Source of the DNA: Alicyclobacillus sp. SO9 | GTDB taxonomy: Bacteria > Bacillota > Bacilli > Alicyclobacillales > Alicyclobacillaceae | NCBI RefSeq assembly: GCF_016406125.1 | Contig: NZ_CP066339.1 | Coordinates: forward strand, 124,001 to 188,000 | Length of the DNA stretch: 64,000 bases | Direction: 5' to 3' | Part shown: positions 43,965 to 51,783 of the stretch, piece by piece | Layout: each line of letters starts with the position of its first letter | Position numbering within the stretch: the stretch's first letter is position 1 | The notes under the pieces: generated by a model | Told to the model about the DNA's origin: nothing | The model's database searches: none | Seen by the model: only the letters and a program-made list of their open reading frames with translations | Position numbers and translations under genes: made by a program

Positions 43965-44507
43965 GTGTCGGACCGGAACACGAAGGCGTTTTTTAGCTTC
44001 ATGGTGGAAACCTATTGGCAAAGTATCTGGACTTTTATCTATACCATTTTAGGGGATGCTGACTACGCACGTGACCTAACGCAAGATACTTTCATTTCTG
44101 CGGCAACAAGTATAAATGATTTGAGAGACATAGAAAGCCTAAAGACATGGCTGTTCAAGATTGCGAGAAATCGCAGCATAGATTATCTAAAGTCGGGTTG
44201 GTCGACCAAGGTTTTATCTATGGAGAAAGACTTTCACTTGACGGCAGAAGCCAGCAGCACATGGGCCCAGGACGCTGAGACTGATGCACTGTCAGCAATA
44301 CAACGAAACGAGTTATGGGCAGCCATCTTTCGTTTAAAACGCGGCTTCAGAGAGGTCGTTGTGCTGAGAGTCCGGGAGGACCTGTCCTTTCGGGAAATCG
44401 CCGGTGTGTTGAAAATCCGTGAAACGACAGCGCGATCGCGCTACGCTCGCTCCGTCAAACAACTACGCACGATGCTGAAAGGAGGGGGTACTGACAGTGG
44501 AGTTTGA
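43965..44507 (+). CDS. ECF-type RNA polymerase sigma factor
   Basis: About 180 residues from GTG43965 (GAAGGGTGGGGG upstream); an earlier start adds a basic tail. Region 2 is clear (TYWQSIWTFIYTILGDADYARDLTQDTFI, LKTWLFKIARNRSIDYL) and region 4 (FREVVVLRVREDLSFREIAGVL...RSRYARSVKQL) ends the protein. It directs transcription of a stress or envelope regulon, probably including its own operon. The next gene overlaps by 11 nt and encodes a membrane protein in the place of the anti-sigma factor. Confidence 0.9.
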   Translation: MSDRNTKAFFSFMVETYWQSIWTFIYTILGDADYARDLTQDTFISAATSINDLRDIESLKTWLFKIARNRSIDYLKSGWSTKVLSMEKDFHLTAEASSTWAQDAETDALSAIQRNELWAAIFRLKRGFREVVVLRVREDLSFREIAGVLKIRETTARSRYARSVKQLRTMLKGGGTDSGV

Positions 44508-45843
44508 GAATGAACTGCGTGATGCAATGAAACACCTGCCAAGTCTCGGTTATACCAGCGCTAACATAGACGAAATGTGGAATCAGGTGCAAACCAGCAG
44601 TAGTCCAAGCCATATGAGTGGTCATGGAAGCAGTGGAAGCAGTGGAAGCAGTGGAGGCAGTGGAGGCAGTGGAGGCAGTGGAGGCAGTGGAGGCAGTCGA
44701 CCACAGCGGAGTTTCGGGAGCCGGCGGGTTGCAAACGTCTCGGCAGCGGCTGTCGTTCTGGTAGCGTCGGTGGTCGGAGCGAGTTTGTACATTCGTAACG
44801 TTCTTGGCGTAGGCGAAGTGCAAAGGACGAACGTACGCAACGGACAGACAACTCAATATGACGTCCAGTTTTGGCCAACTCCGCCACAGTTACAGCGTAT
44901 AAACCCGTCATCAAACCAACAGTTGTTTACGGTCCATGTGAATAAATGGGCACAATCCCCAAATGGACCCTACATTGTGTTTGCTCCAATTGTACCAGGG
45001 GTGAAGACGAGTTCGTCTGCGACATTCGCGGATGCACAGGTACGGGTTCAATCTGGTGGAGGCCCGTCCGATTTGGAACAAGTGCTGAATGAATATCTTG
45101 CAAAACACCATCTGGCTCAACTTCGGCATAACGGGTTCTATGTGGACTTTCAATACAGCAAATCCCATGGCGTCGTTCCTGCGCAGTTTCATGTCAAATC
45201 CACTGCGACGAGACAGGTTCCGCCTAAGGATTGGCGCATGGTGCTGATATATGTGCAGGAGAGGGGGAGTCAGCGGGATCGCCCAGGTTCAAATCCCTTT
45301 TCCTTGAAGTGGGCTACGGTCATCAGACCCTCGTACATTGGTCTGTTAGAAAAGCTGCGGCAGGTTCCAGCAGTTGGCGCGACTAACGTAAAGGTTCCGT
45401 GGTACTACGTAACGGGAAAATCAGCATATGGGATTGTCGAGTACAGCAAGGGCAACAGTCTGCATGTAGTAATGCAGACATTGCTGAAGGACGCAAAAGG
45501 CCAGTGGCACCTACAGGGCAGCGGTTCTGAAGCAATTGAGAAGGGAAAGGAACAAAAAATCAAGTACAGCGTGTATGGGCCTGTGATCCCGTTTTCGAGC
45601 GGAGGCGTAACCCCCTCCAATACCGGAGGCTATCAAGTTGATATGGGACTCGTAAAGGACCCAAAGGTGACAAAGGTGTTTTTAACATTTGGCGACGGCA
45701 GCACCGTGACAGTCCCCGTCCGCCACGGTCAATACGTGTATTTTCGTCATTGGAACAAGGGACATGGAACAATTCAAAGGGTTGTCCAGATATCTGGAAC
45801 CAATGCATCGGGCATAACCGTATTTAGCACACATCACCCGTGA
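44497..45843 (+). CDS. Membrane protein partner of the ECF sigma factor (putative anti-sigma/sensor)
   Basis: 448 residues from GTG44497 behind GGAGGGGG, inside the end of the sigma gene. A ~30-residue N-terminal segment (ELRDAMKHLPSLGY...IDEMWNQV), of the size of a sigma-binding domain, is followed by a Gly/Ser linker coded by 9-nt DNA repeats, one membrane helix at about residues 78-98, and a ~340-residue extracytoplasmic part with beta-rich stretches. No zinc HHCC anti-sigma motif is seen. It fits an anti-sigma factor that senses a signal outside the membrane, but its binding to the sigma factor is inferred from position only. Confidence 0.65.
   Translation: MEFENELRDAMKHLPSLGYTSANIDEMWNQVQTSSSPSHMSGHGSSGSSGSSGGSGGSGGSGGSGGSRPQRSFGSRRVANVSAAAVVLVASVVGASLYIRNVLGVGEVQRTNVRNGQTTQYDVQFWPTPPQLQRINPSSNQQLFTVHVNKWAQSPNGPYIVFAPIVPGVKTSSSATFADAQVRVQSGGGPSDLEQVLNEYLAKHHLAQLRHNGFYVDFQYSKSHGVVPAQFHVKSTATRQVPPKDWRMVLIYVQERGSQRDRPGSNPFSLKWATVIRPSYIGLLEKLRQVPAVGATNVKVPWYYVTGKSAYGIVEYSKGNSLHVVMQTLLKDAKGQWHLQGSGSEAIEKGKEQKIKYSVYGPVIPFSSGGVTPSNTGGYQVDMGLVKDPKVTKVFLTFGDGSTVTVPVRHGQYVYFRHWNKGHGTIQRVVQISGTNASGITVFSTHHP
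44628..44697. repeat. 9-nt repeats coding a Gly-Ser linker
   Basis: AGTGGAAGC then AGTGGAGGC units, about eight in a row, give a GSS/GGS linker just before the membrane helix of the putative anti-sigma factor. Confidence 0.9.
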
Positions 45844-45880
45844 TGGGACTTGGATGATGGGCGAGGAGCCTGGGAGCCGG

Positions 45881-45912
45881 GGGAGACGGGGAGACGGGGA
45901 GACGGGGAGACG
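45881..45912. repeat. Four exact 8-nt repeats
   Basis: GGGAGACG at 45881, 45889, 45897 and 45905, between the putative anti-sigma gene and the first copy of element B. Confidence 0.9.
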
Positions 45913-45941
45913 GGCCGGGGTTCGGGCCCAAGTTCGGCAGA

Positions 45942-46181
45942 TAGTGATCGCAAAGCGCACTATTGGGAGGAAGGCGGGCTGGTAGTGATCCGAAAGCGCA
46001 CTATTTGGGCGAGGGCGAGGGGCATAGTGATCGGAAAGGACACTGTTCGGAATCCTGCTTGGTGGTTGGAAGTCAAATAAGGATCTTTTCCACCACTATT
46101 CTTTTTGCCCCTCAGCGGATAATGATCCTTCGGATCACTAATTGGACTGCGTGCAACCGATAGTGATCATTGGGATCCTTA
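45942..46181. repeat. Six-palindrome element, copy B1
   Basis: Palindromes start at 45942, 45983, 46025, 46078, 46120 and 46161; centre distances 41, 42, 53, 42 and 41 nt. Arms are more worn than in copies A and D (several have GCGCACTA on the right side), and read best on the minus strand, where the first palindrome becomes TAAGGATC...GATCACTA, like the first of copies D and E. Located between convergent genes. Confidence 0.88.
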
Positions 46182-46257
46182 AGCCTGCAAGCCTGCTCCT
46201 GCTGCCCCGCTCCGACGAGTCAGAAGGGACAGCGCAGACGGGCCCAGGTTCGGCAGA

Positions 46258-46497
46258 TAGTGATCCGAAAGCGCACTATTGGGAGGAAGGCGGGCTGGTA
46301 GTGATCCGAAAGCGCACTATTTGGGCGAGGGCGGGGGGCATAGTGATCGGAAAGGACACTATTCGGAATCCTGCTTGGTGGTTGGAAGTCAAATAAGGAT
46401 CTTTTCCACCACTATTCTTTTTGCCCCCTAGTGGATAATGATCCTTCGGATCACTAATTGGACTGCGTGCAACCGATAGTGATCATTGGGATCCTTA
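46258..46497. repeat. Six-palindrome element, copy B2
   Basis: Same as B1 shifted by 316 nt: palindromes start at 46258, 46299, 46341, 46394, 46436 and 46477. Confidence 0.88.
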
Positions 46498-46629
46498 AGC
46501 CTGCTAGCCTGCTCCTGCCGCCCCGCTCCGACGAGCCAGAGGTGACAGGGGACTCGGGGGAGTCGGCCCCTCCTGCCAGACTCCCGCACGCCAGCCTTCC
46601 AAATTCCGAACTGTCCTATCCGGATTCGC

Positions 46630-48492
46630 TTACTTTTCCTCCAAAGTCTTGCGCAGCGCAGACTTGTGAATTTTTCCAGCGCTGGTGACGGGAATGGAGT
46701 CGACAAACAGGATTCTGTCCGGTACCCAAAACTTGGCGAGACGCCCTTGCTCGACCGCGGCATACAGATGGTTACGGATGCGGCGGTCGAAAACGCTCCG
46801 GCTGTCTGTTGACCCAGACTCATTTGCAAATGCGCGTGTTGGACTATCGGGAGTAGCCCGCTCTGTTTCCACATCCACTCCGGAACCCGCGCTTGAACCC
46901 GCACCCACATCCGCACCCACATCCGCTCCGGACTCCGCGCCTACATCCGTGCTTGAATCGTCTGCCTTATCTAACTGAATAACGGCCATGGGCCGTTCTC
47001 CCCATTGCTCACTTTGTTCTGCGAGTACTGCTACCATAGCGACTTCGTCCAATTCGGAGATAATGGCCTCGATGACGCTGGTGGCAATCCATTCGCCGCC
47101 GCTCTTCACTGCATCCTTTTGCCTGTCGAGTACGTGGAGGGAGCCGTCTTTGTGCCAGACAGCGAGATCGCCGGTCTTGAACCATCCGTCAATGAATACC
47201 TCCCTCGATCTCGTTTCATCCCTCACATACCCATCCGGCAACCAGGGACTTTGCACCCAAACCTCGCCAATTGTCTGGCCGTCTCTGGGAACGGACCGTT
47301 CGTGCACGTCGCGTACGTCCACTCGAACCATTGGCAGCGGCAGTGTTCGGGTTGACAGGGTGTGGAGCCTGTCGGTCTGTTTTGTCCCGGTGGAAGTTTG
47401 GATGGCGGAAATGCTTGTGGCCAGTTGATCGGAGCCCCCGTAGATGAGAGAAAATTGAATGCCAACGTTCGTTGCCCTCTGAGCAATACCGGACGGAAGC
47501 GGACTACCGCCAGTTAGGACGTGCAAAGGCAATTGCGGCTGTGGATTTGCAACGCCTGAGGTATCCTCTGTGGCTGCCGCTGCTTCAGCCGGATTTGTGC
47601 CTTCGGCTGCAGGTCGATCCGAAGTTGGCTCCGAAGTTGGTTCCAAAGTTGGCTCCGAAGTTGAAGCGCCACTTGAATCGCCGCCGGAACTTGGATGCTC
47701 GCTCAACGCTTGCAGCAACATGTGTAACTGGGTCGGAACCATGTTGCTCCACGTGACGCCCTCGTTCCGAATGAGTTCCAATTGTGCGCTTGCATCGGCG
47801 GTTTCCGGCAACACGAGTTTGGCACCAAGGTAGGGTGCAAAAAACGGTGTGCCCCAGCCGTGAATGTGGAAAAAGGGGATGAGGGGCATAATCGTATCGT
47901 GTGTCTGAAGTTTGGCACCGGTGTCGTGTATGGCTAGATGATGTGCAATTTGCAGAGAAGCGAGCAGCATGTCTTGATGTCTGTACCGGATACCTTTGGG
48001 TCTGCCTGTGGTTCCTGTGGTGTAGAAGATGGAGAACGTGTCTGTGGGACCGGTGCCATGCTCGTGAAGTACGGCCGATCCGCTCTCAATCAAATCCTCA
48101 TAGGAATCAAGCATCCATATGACTTTGCGGACGTGACTTTGCAATGCACGTCCAGCCTGTTCGAACCCCTCCCAGGCAAAGACAATCTCGTCGCCAGCGT
48201 GATCGACCGTATAGACTAAGTCGTCCAGCGGCAAGCGAAAGTTTATGGTGTGAACAACTGCACCAGCAATGGAAAGAGCATGCTGCAACTCAAAATAGCG
48301 GTAGCTGTTTACATCCAACACGCCAACGACGGTCCCTTTTCCGATGCCGAGATTGCGCAGACTGTTGGCGAGGCGAATGACCCTCTCCCATGATTGTGCG
48401 TAGGTAAACCGCTTCGATGGGCTTACGACCTCCACGTTCGGGTGCTGCCACGCCGCATCTTGAAGCACCTCGTGGACTACCCAGTTACGCAT
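46630..48492 (-). CDS. Acyl-CoA synthetase (AMP-forming) with two low-complexity insertions
   Basis: 620 residues. Adenylate-forming enzyme: FYTTGTTGRPKGI (phosphate loop), IPFFHIHGWGTPF, GWFKTGDLAVW and the late Lys in VTSAGKIHKSALR. The HGWG pattern fits medium/long-chain fatty acyl-CoA ligases of the AlkK type. Two stretches interrupt it: about residues 272-325 (Ser/Glu/Pro/Thr repeats) and about 525-575 (Asp/Val/Gly/Ala repeats), both coded by short DNA repeats and absent from ordinary family members. Both lie where surface loops are expected, so activity may be kept. It overlaps the acyl-CoA dehydrogenase gene by 8 nt. Confidence 0.88.
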   Translation of the reverse strand: MRNWVVHEVLQDAAWQHPNVEVVSPSKRFTYAQSWERVIRLANSLRNLGIGKGTVVGVLDVNSYRYFELQHALSIAGAVVHTINFRLPLDDLVYTVDHAGDEIVFAWEGFEQAGRALQSHVRKVIWMLDSYEDLIESGSAVLHEHGTGPTDTFSIFYTTGTTGRPKGIRYRHQDMLLASLQIAHHLAIHDTGAKLQTHDTIMPLIPFFHIHGWGTPFFAPYLGAKLVLPETADASAQLELIRNEGVTWSNMVPTQLHMLLQALSEHPSSGGDSSGASTSEPTLEPTSEPTSDRPAAEGTNPAEAAAATEDTSGVANPQPQLPLHVLTGGSPLPSGIAQRATNVGIQFSLIYGGSDQLATSISAIQTSTGTKQTDRLHTLSTRTLPLPMVRVDVRDVHERSVPRDGQTIGEVWVQSPWLPDGYVRDETRSREVFIDGWFKTGDLAVWHKDGSLHVLDRQKDAVKSGGEWIATSVIEAIISELDEVAMVAVLAEQSEQWGERPMAVIQLDKADDSSTDVGAESGADVGADVGAGSSAGSGVDVETERATPDSPTRAFANESGSTDSRSVFDRRIRNHLYAAVEQGRLAKFWVPDRILFVDSIPVTSAGKIHKSALRKTLEEK

Positions 48493-50092
48493 CGATACCC
48501 ACTCCCCATACTTGTTTATCGTCCATGGCCCAGTCCGGATATTCCTCGTTTACCAAGAACCGGTGTGCATATAGTGTTGCCAGTTTTGCATACCTTTCTC
48601 CACCCGTTTGCGCCAGGTTGTAGAGAAGTGCCACTTGGCTGGCATCTGCAATCCGCTCGAGGCTGTGTTTGGCATGCCACTGTGCCTGGGTGGGATTCAA
48701 TGATGCTAGGTGTTGCAGGGTTTTTTCTATGGTTTCCAGCGCCAGCTTGGCTTCAGGGGTACCTGCTTTGTTCAGCATCGGGGTGAATTCGGCAAGAAAA
48801 CTCTCGTGTGACTTTTGCTTGACGATGGTTTCAAGGAAATCCAGCGCCTGGATGTTGCTGGGGCCCTCCCAAATTGGCGTAATCAAAGCTTCTCTGTGCC
48901 ATCTTGCAACGCCGTATTCCTCGAGGAACCCGAGACCTCCGAACAGTTCCATGCCCATGGCGGTCATGGCAGCAGCGTGATCTGCAGTGCGATTCTTGGC
49001 TACATGCGTCATAAACCGAGCGTAATGGTATTCCGGTGTGTAAGGTGGGCGAGCATCCCATGCGTTATCAAACTTTTCAATGGCATGAAAAGCGAGCGCC
49101 AGACCTCCGGCTAGACGAACAGCCATATCTGTCAGGTCTCTGCGAATCAGCGGATGTTCATGAAGCAGTTTGCCAAAGGTTTTGCGGTGCCCGACACGTG
49201 CGATGACTTCCAGATGAGCCTTACGTGCGGTACCCATGGCCCCAACAGAATTGGCCAGGCGCGAAACCGTCAGATTTTCCAGCGTATAATAGATACCTTC
49301 CTCTTTCTTTCCAATTAAATAGGCTTCACTGTTGTTCAGCTCTGCTTCACCGGATGGTACGCTCCTTGTTGCAGATTTGTCTTTCAAGCGGCGGATGTTG
49401 AAGTTCAATTCGCCTTTCTGATTTAGGCGCGGCATCAGGTATAGCGCCAGCCCTTTTGGTCCGCCCTTGCCGCCTTCCGGTCGGGCTGTGGTGATAGCCA
49501 CATCAGTCAGTCCGGCACCGCTGGCAAAGTATTTGTCAGCAGTGATGTGCCAAGTATCGCCGTCCGGGTCCTGGGTTGCAACGGCTTCGTTGGCCCCTAA
49601 ATCACTCCCGCCTTGTGACTCGGTCATCCAGGTTGCGCCAAACGCTTGCCCTGATATGAGCTGCTCCTTCCACTCTGAGAATTCCGGTGCATACTTGTGG
49701 ATCGCGTAGACTGTCTGGCCCGTAATGGTGAGGACGCAGTAGAGGCCGGGATCGCCGATTAGGTACCCGAGAGCATAATGATGGTGCCAACTGCCGCCTT
49801 CATACTGCGGACGGTTGATATGTGCGGTCTGCTGCAGGGCCTGACGATGGACTGGGCTGAGCCGGACTCTATCCACCCGATTGCCGTCCAAGTCGTGGGT
49901 GACCAGGATGGGTGGGGCATCGTGATCGACGTGGTAAACGCTTTCATAGATTTCAGTTCCAACCAATTTTCCAAAGTCTAGCAGTTCGCCCTCATGCGTC
50001 TCGTAGTCTTTCCAGTAGTGCTGCAAAACCGTCTGCAAGTCGACATCAGAGGCAAAGTGGTTCTGGCCGTAGGCGTAGGAGATGTGTTTCAA
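48485..50092 (-). CDS. Acyl-CoA dehydrogenase, AidB-like
   Basis: 535 residues from TTG50092, with AAAGGGTG 8 nt upstream. Flavoprotein with the long N-terminal extension of the AidB group; GATWMTESQGGSDLGAN (FAD/substrate loop), HITADKYFASGAG, and the active-site region LITPIWEGPSNIQALDFL are visible. AidB-like enzymes include isovaleryl/short-branched acyl-CoA dehydrogenases and a DNA-damage response protein. In an operon with an acyl-CoA ligase and a MerR regulator, a catabolic role is more likely. Confidence 0.9.
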   Translation of the reverse strand: MKHISYAYGQNHFASDVDLQTVLQHYWKDYETHEGELLDFGKLVGTEIYESVYHVDHDAPPILVTHDLDGNRVDRVRLSPVHRQALQQTAHINRPQYEGGSWHHHYALGYLIGDPGLYCVLTITGQTVYAIHKYAPEFSEWKEQLISGQAFGATWMTESQGGSDLGANEAVATQDPDGDTWHITADKYFASGAGLTDVAITTARPEGGKGGPKGLALYLMPRLNQKGELNFNIRRLKDKSATRSVPSGEAELNNSEAYLIGKKEEGIYYTLENLTVSRLANSVGAMGTARKAHLEVIARVGHRKTFGKLLHEHPLIRRDLTDMAVRLAGGLALAFHAIEKFDNAWDARPPYTPEYHYARFMTHVAKNRTADHAAAMTAMGMELFGGLGFLEEYGVARWHREALITPIWEGPSNIQALDFLETIVKQKSHESFLAEFTPMLNKAGTPEAKLALETIEKTLQHLASLNPTQAQWHAKHSLERIADASQVALLYNLAQTGGERYAKLATLYAHRFLVNEEYPDWAMDDKQVWGVGIDA

Positions 50093-50220
50093 GTCGACAA
50101 CACCCTTTCGGTGAAAGATTATGGAGATTCAAGTGTTGATTGGAGTCGGAGTCAGCGACGGGGTCAGCGCAAGAGCAAGTGCAAGCTGGCGAGTACAAAC
50201 AGTGTGCGGATTCAAGATGA

Positions 50221-50306
50221 ATTTTGGATTCGAGCGAAATTTGGATTGGAGTAAATTTTGGATTGCGGAAAGTCTCCCATTGGAGCAAAATTTCGGATTG
50301 GAGCAA
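50221..50306. repeat. Five 17-nt degenerate repeats upstream of the acyl-CoA dehydrogenase gene
   Basis: Units at 50221, 50238, 50255, 50272 and 50289 (18 nt), with a shared TTGGATTGGAGCAAA-type sequence. They fill most of the gap between the MerR gene and the dehydrogenase. Confidence 0.75.
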
Positions 50307-50354
50307 ATTATTGAACTCAAATCTGAGCGGTTTACGGAACGAGACTTTACCTAA

Positions 50355-50750
50355 TCATTCATCTCCTCTCGTCCGGCGTTTTTCTTCCAAGGTTTGTTGC
50401 ATTCTTTGGCGAAGTTCCAGCAATTCGTCTCGTACTGCTGTAAGGTCTTGAATCTGCCGATTGATCTCGCTAATCTTCACATCACCGCGTTCGATGACTT
50501 CTTCCAACTGTGTGACTTCAGTAGGATCCGTGTTGTACAAATCAATCATTTCTGCAATCTCCTGAAGTGAAAAGCCAAGGCGACGGCCTCTCAGGATGAG
50601 TTGGATACGGACTCTGTCGCTGTCGTGGTAAAGCCGCTGTCCGCCTCGCCGCTCTGGTGCGATGAGTCCGATTTCTTCGTAATACCGCAGGGTTCTGGCT
50701 GTAATATCAAAGCGGTTGGTGAGGTCAGAAATAGTGTATATCGGATCCAC
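50355..50750 (-). CDS. MerR family regulator of the acyl-CoA operon
   Basis: About 131 residues from GTG50750, which has GGAAGGTG at good distance; GTG50762 is the other option. Winged helix YTISDLTNRFDITARTLRYYEEIGLIAPERR, then RVRIQLILRGRRLGFSLQEIAEM and a coiled-coil dimer helix. No metal-binding Cys cluster, so it is of the catabolic type (like LiuR for branched-chain acyl-CoA breakdown). First gene of the minus-strand set MerR, dehydrogenase, ligase. Its promoter and operator are at 50777-50805. Confidence 0.88.
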   Translation of the reverse strand: MDPIYTISDLTNRFDITARTLRYYEEIGLIAPERRGGQRLYHDSDRVRIQLILRGRRLGFSLQEIAEMIDLYNTDPTEVTQLEEVIERGDVKISEINRQIQDLTAVRDELLELRQRMQQTLEEKRRTRGDE

Positions 50751-50776
50751 TCTGTACTTCACCTTCCTTCAGAATG

Positions 50777-50805
50777 AATATACTGAAAATTTACGTTAAC
50801 GTCAA
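50777..50805 (-). promoter_or_regulatory. Sigma-A promoter with overlapping palindromic operator for the MerR gene
   Basis: On the minus strand TTGACG (50800-50805), a 17-nt spacer and TATATT (50777-50782). A near-perfect palindrome TTTACGTTAACGTCAA (50790-50805; 15 of 16 bases symmetric) covers the -35 and part of the spacer, and resembles operators I recall for LiuR-type MerR regulators. This position would allow self-control. Confidence 0.75.
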
Positions 50806-50810
50806 CGGCA

Positions 50811-50850
50811 AGCGGAGGTGAAGGGAGGTGAAGGGAGGTGAAGGGAGAGG
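50811..50850. repeat. 10-nt tandem repeats upstream of the MerR promoter
   Basis: AAGGGAGGTG at 50821 and 50831, with altered copies at 50811 and 50841. Confidence 0.8.
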
Positions 50851-50860
50851 CCCGCGACCT

Positions 50861-50916
50861 CACTCTGGCCGAAGAAATAAGCCTCTCAAACAAGCTTATT
50901 TGGCTGAATCAGAGTG
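50861..50916. other. Long imperfect hairpin
   Basis: CACTCTG...GAAATAAGC pairs with GCTTATTTGGCTGAAT...CAGAGTG (about 20 bp with few mismatches, 11-nt loop). Further copies of AATAAGC/GCTTATT occur up to 51012. From here to 51426 I see no gene. Confidence 0.5.
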
Positions 50917-51426
50917 AGGAGCGGCAATAAGCTTGTCTCGGATCCTTATATGCAGTTTATTGGCGTTTTTTCGGCTAAATTGACCTATTAAGCACTTGCG
51001 GAGAGCTTATTTCAGTAGAGGTATCGATTGATTTGAGTATAAGCGCGTGTGGGATCGCTATTTTGGAAATTTCACCGCTAGTTTCGCTTTGGTGTATCCG
51101 TGGACACATTTCTGCCACACTATGGACGCGTTTTGCAGACGTTTGTGACCCATCTGTGAACAAACAGTCGAGTTCCGAATTGATGAGGCCCGTGCCACTG
51201 GAATTATAGTAAATATTGGAATAATTTTAGTGGTTTTGCAATTCACAAACTCAGGCTTTGTGCCGCCCCCCTGTACTACGTTGCGTTTCCTTTATTCATC
51301 TCTCTCTTTTTTCTCCAGTGTACTGAGTCAACTGGATGCTGATGATGCTGCCATGCTGGGTCAGAGGGTCAGTGCAGTGACCCTGTGAGGCAGTAGCCGT
51401 ATCAGGCAGAGGGTCAGAGGTTCAGA

Positions 51427-51665
51427 TAGTGCCTGGAAAGATCACTAGTGGCCAAAGGGCGATGGATTTGTGATCGCGATGATCCTTAATGCCCCGCGCC
51501 CCCACACATTAGTGATCGGAGTGATCACTAATGTGTGGGAGCCAGTGTGGGGCGTTGGGTGATAGGGAGCAGCGGGATCCCTATTTTAGACGGCTGTTGG
51601 TCTTAGTGATCGAATCGATCACTATGGTTTAGCGCTCATCATAATAAGGCGCAAAAGGGTCCTTA
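51427..51665. repeat. Six-palindrome element, copy C (inverse orientation to A and D)
   Basis: Palindromes start at 51427, 51468, 51510, 51563, 51604 and 51645; centre distances 41, 42, 53, 41 and 41 nt. The third extends to perfect 17-bp arms (CCCACACATTAGTGATC, 51501-51517, against 51523-51539). The last (TAAGGCGC/GGTCCTTA) is recognisable mainly by position. It lies behind the LytTR gene and upstream of the MerR promoter. Confidence 0.88.
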
Positions 51666-51783
51666 ACAACAAGCGTGACTCCAGACAACCAACGTGCTCC
51701 GCCGGTCCCCTAACTCCAATCCAACTCCCGTCAGCCGGATGTCCCAGCCGGATGCCCTCCCCCTCAACTGGCAAGCTTTACAT

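Larger units (their letters stand above)
45925..46545. repeat. Tandem duplication of a 316-nt block carrying element B
   Basis: Block 45925-46240 is repeated at 46241 to about 46545 with an exact offset of 316 nt at every point checked (45925/46241, 46024/46340, 46209/46525). Differences are few, so the duplication is recent. Short open frames in the blocks are repeat-derived and not genes. Confidence 0.93.

Noticed and set aside
44455-44914. Minus-strand frames rich in STASTAST or LPPLPP
   Set aside because: They mirror the Gly-Ser repeat coding region of the plus-strand membrane protein.
45850-46396. Two similar open frames (45850-46080 and 46142-46396, plus strand) with a shared protein ending WWLEVK
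   Set aside because: Their similarity is due to the 316-nt DNA duplication; they lie in the palindrome element, lack good ribosome sites, and other copies of the element do not keep the frame.
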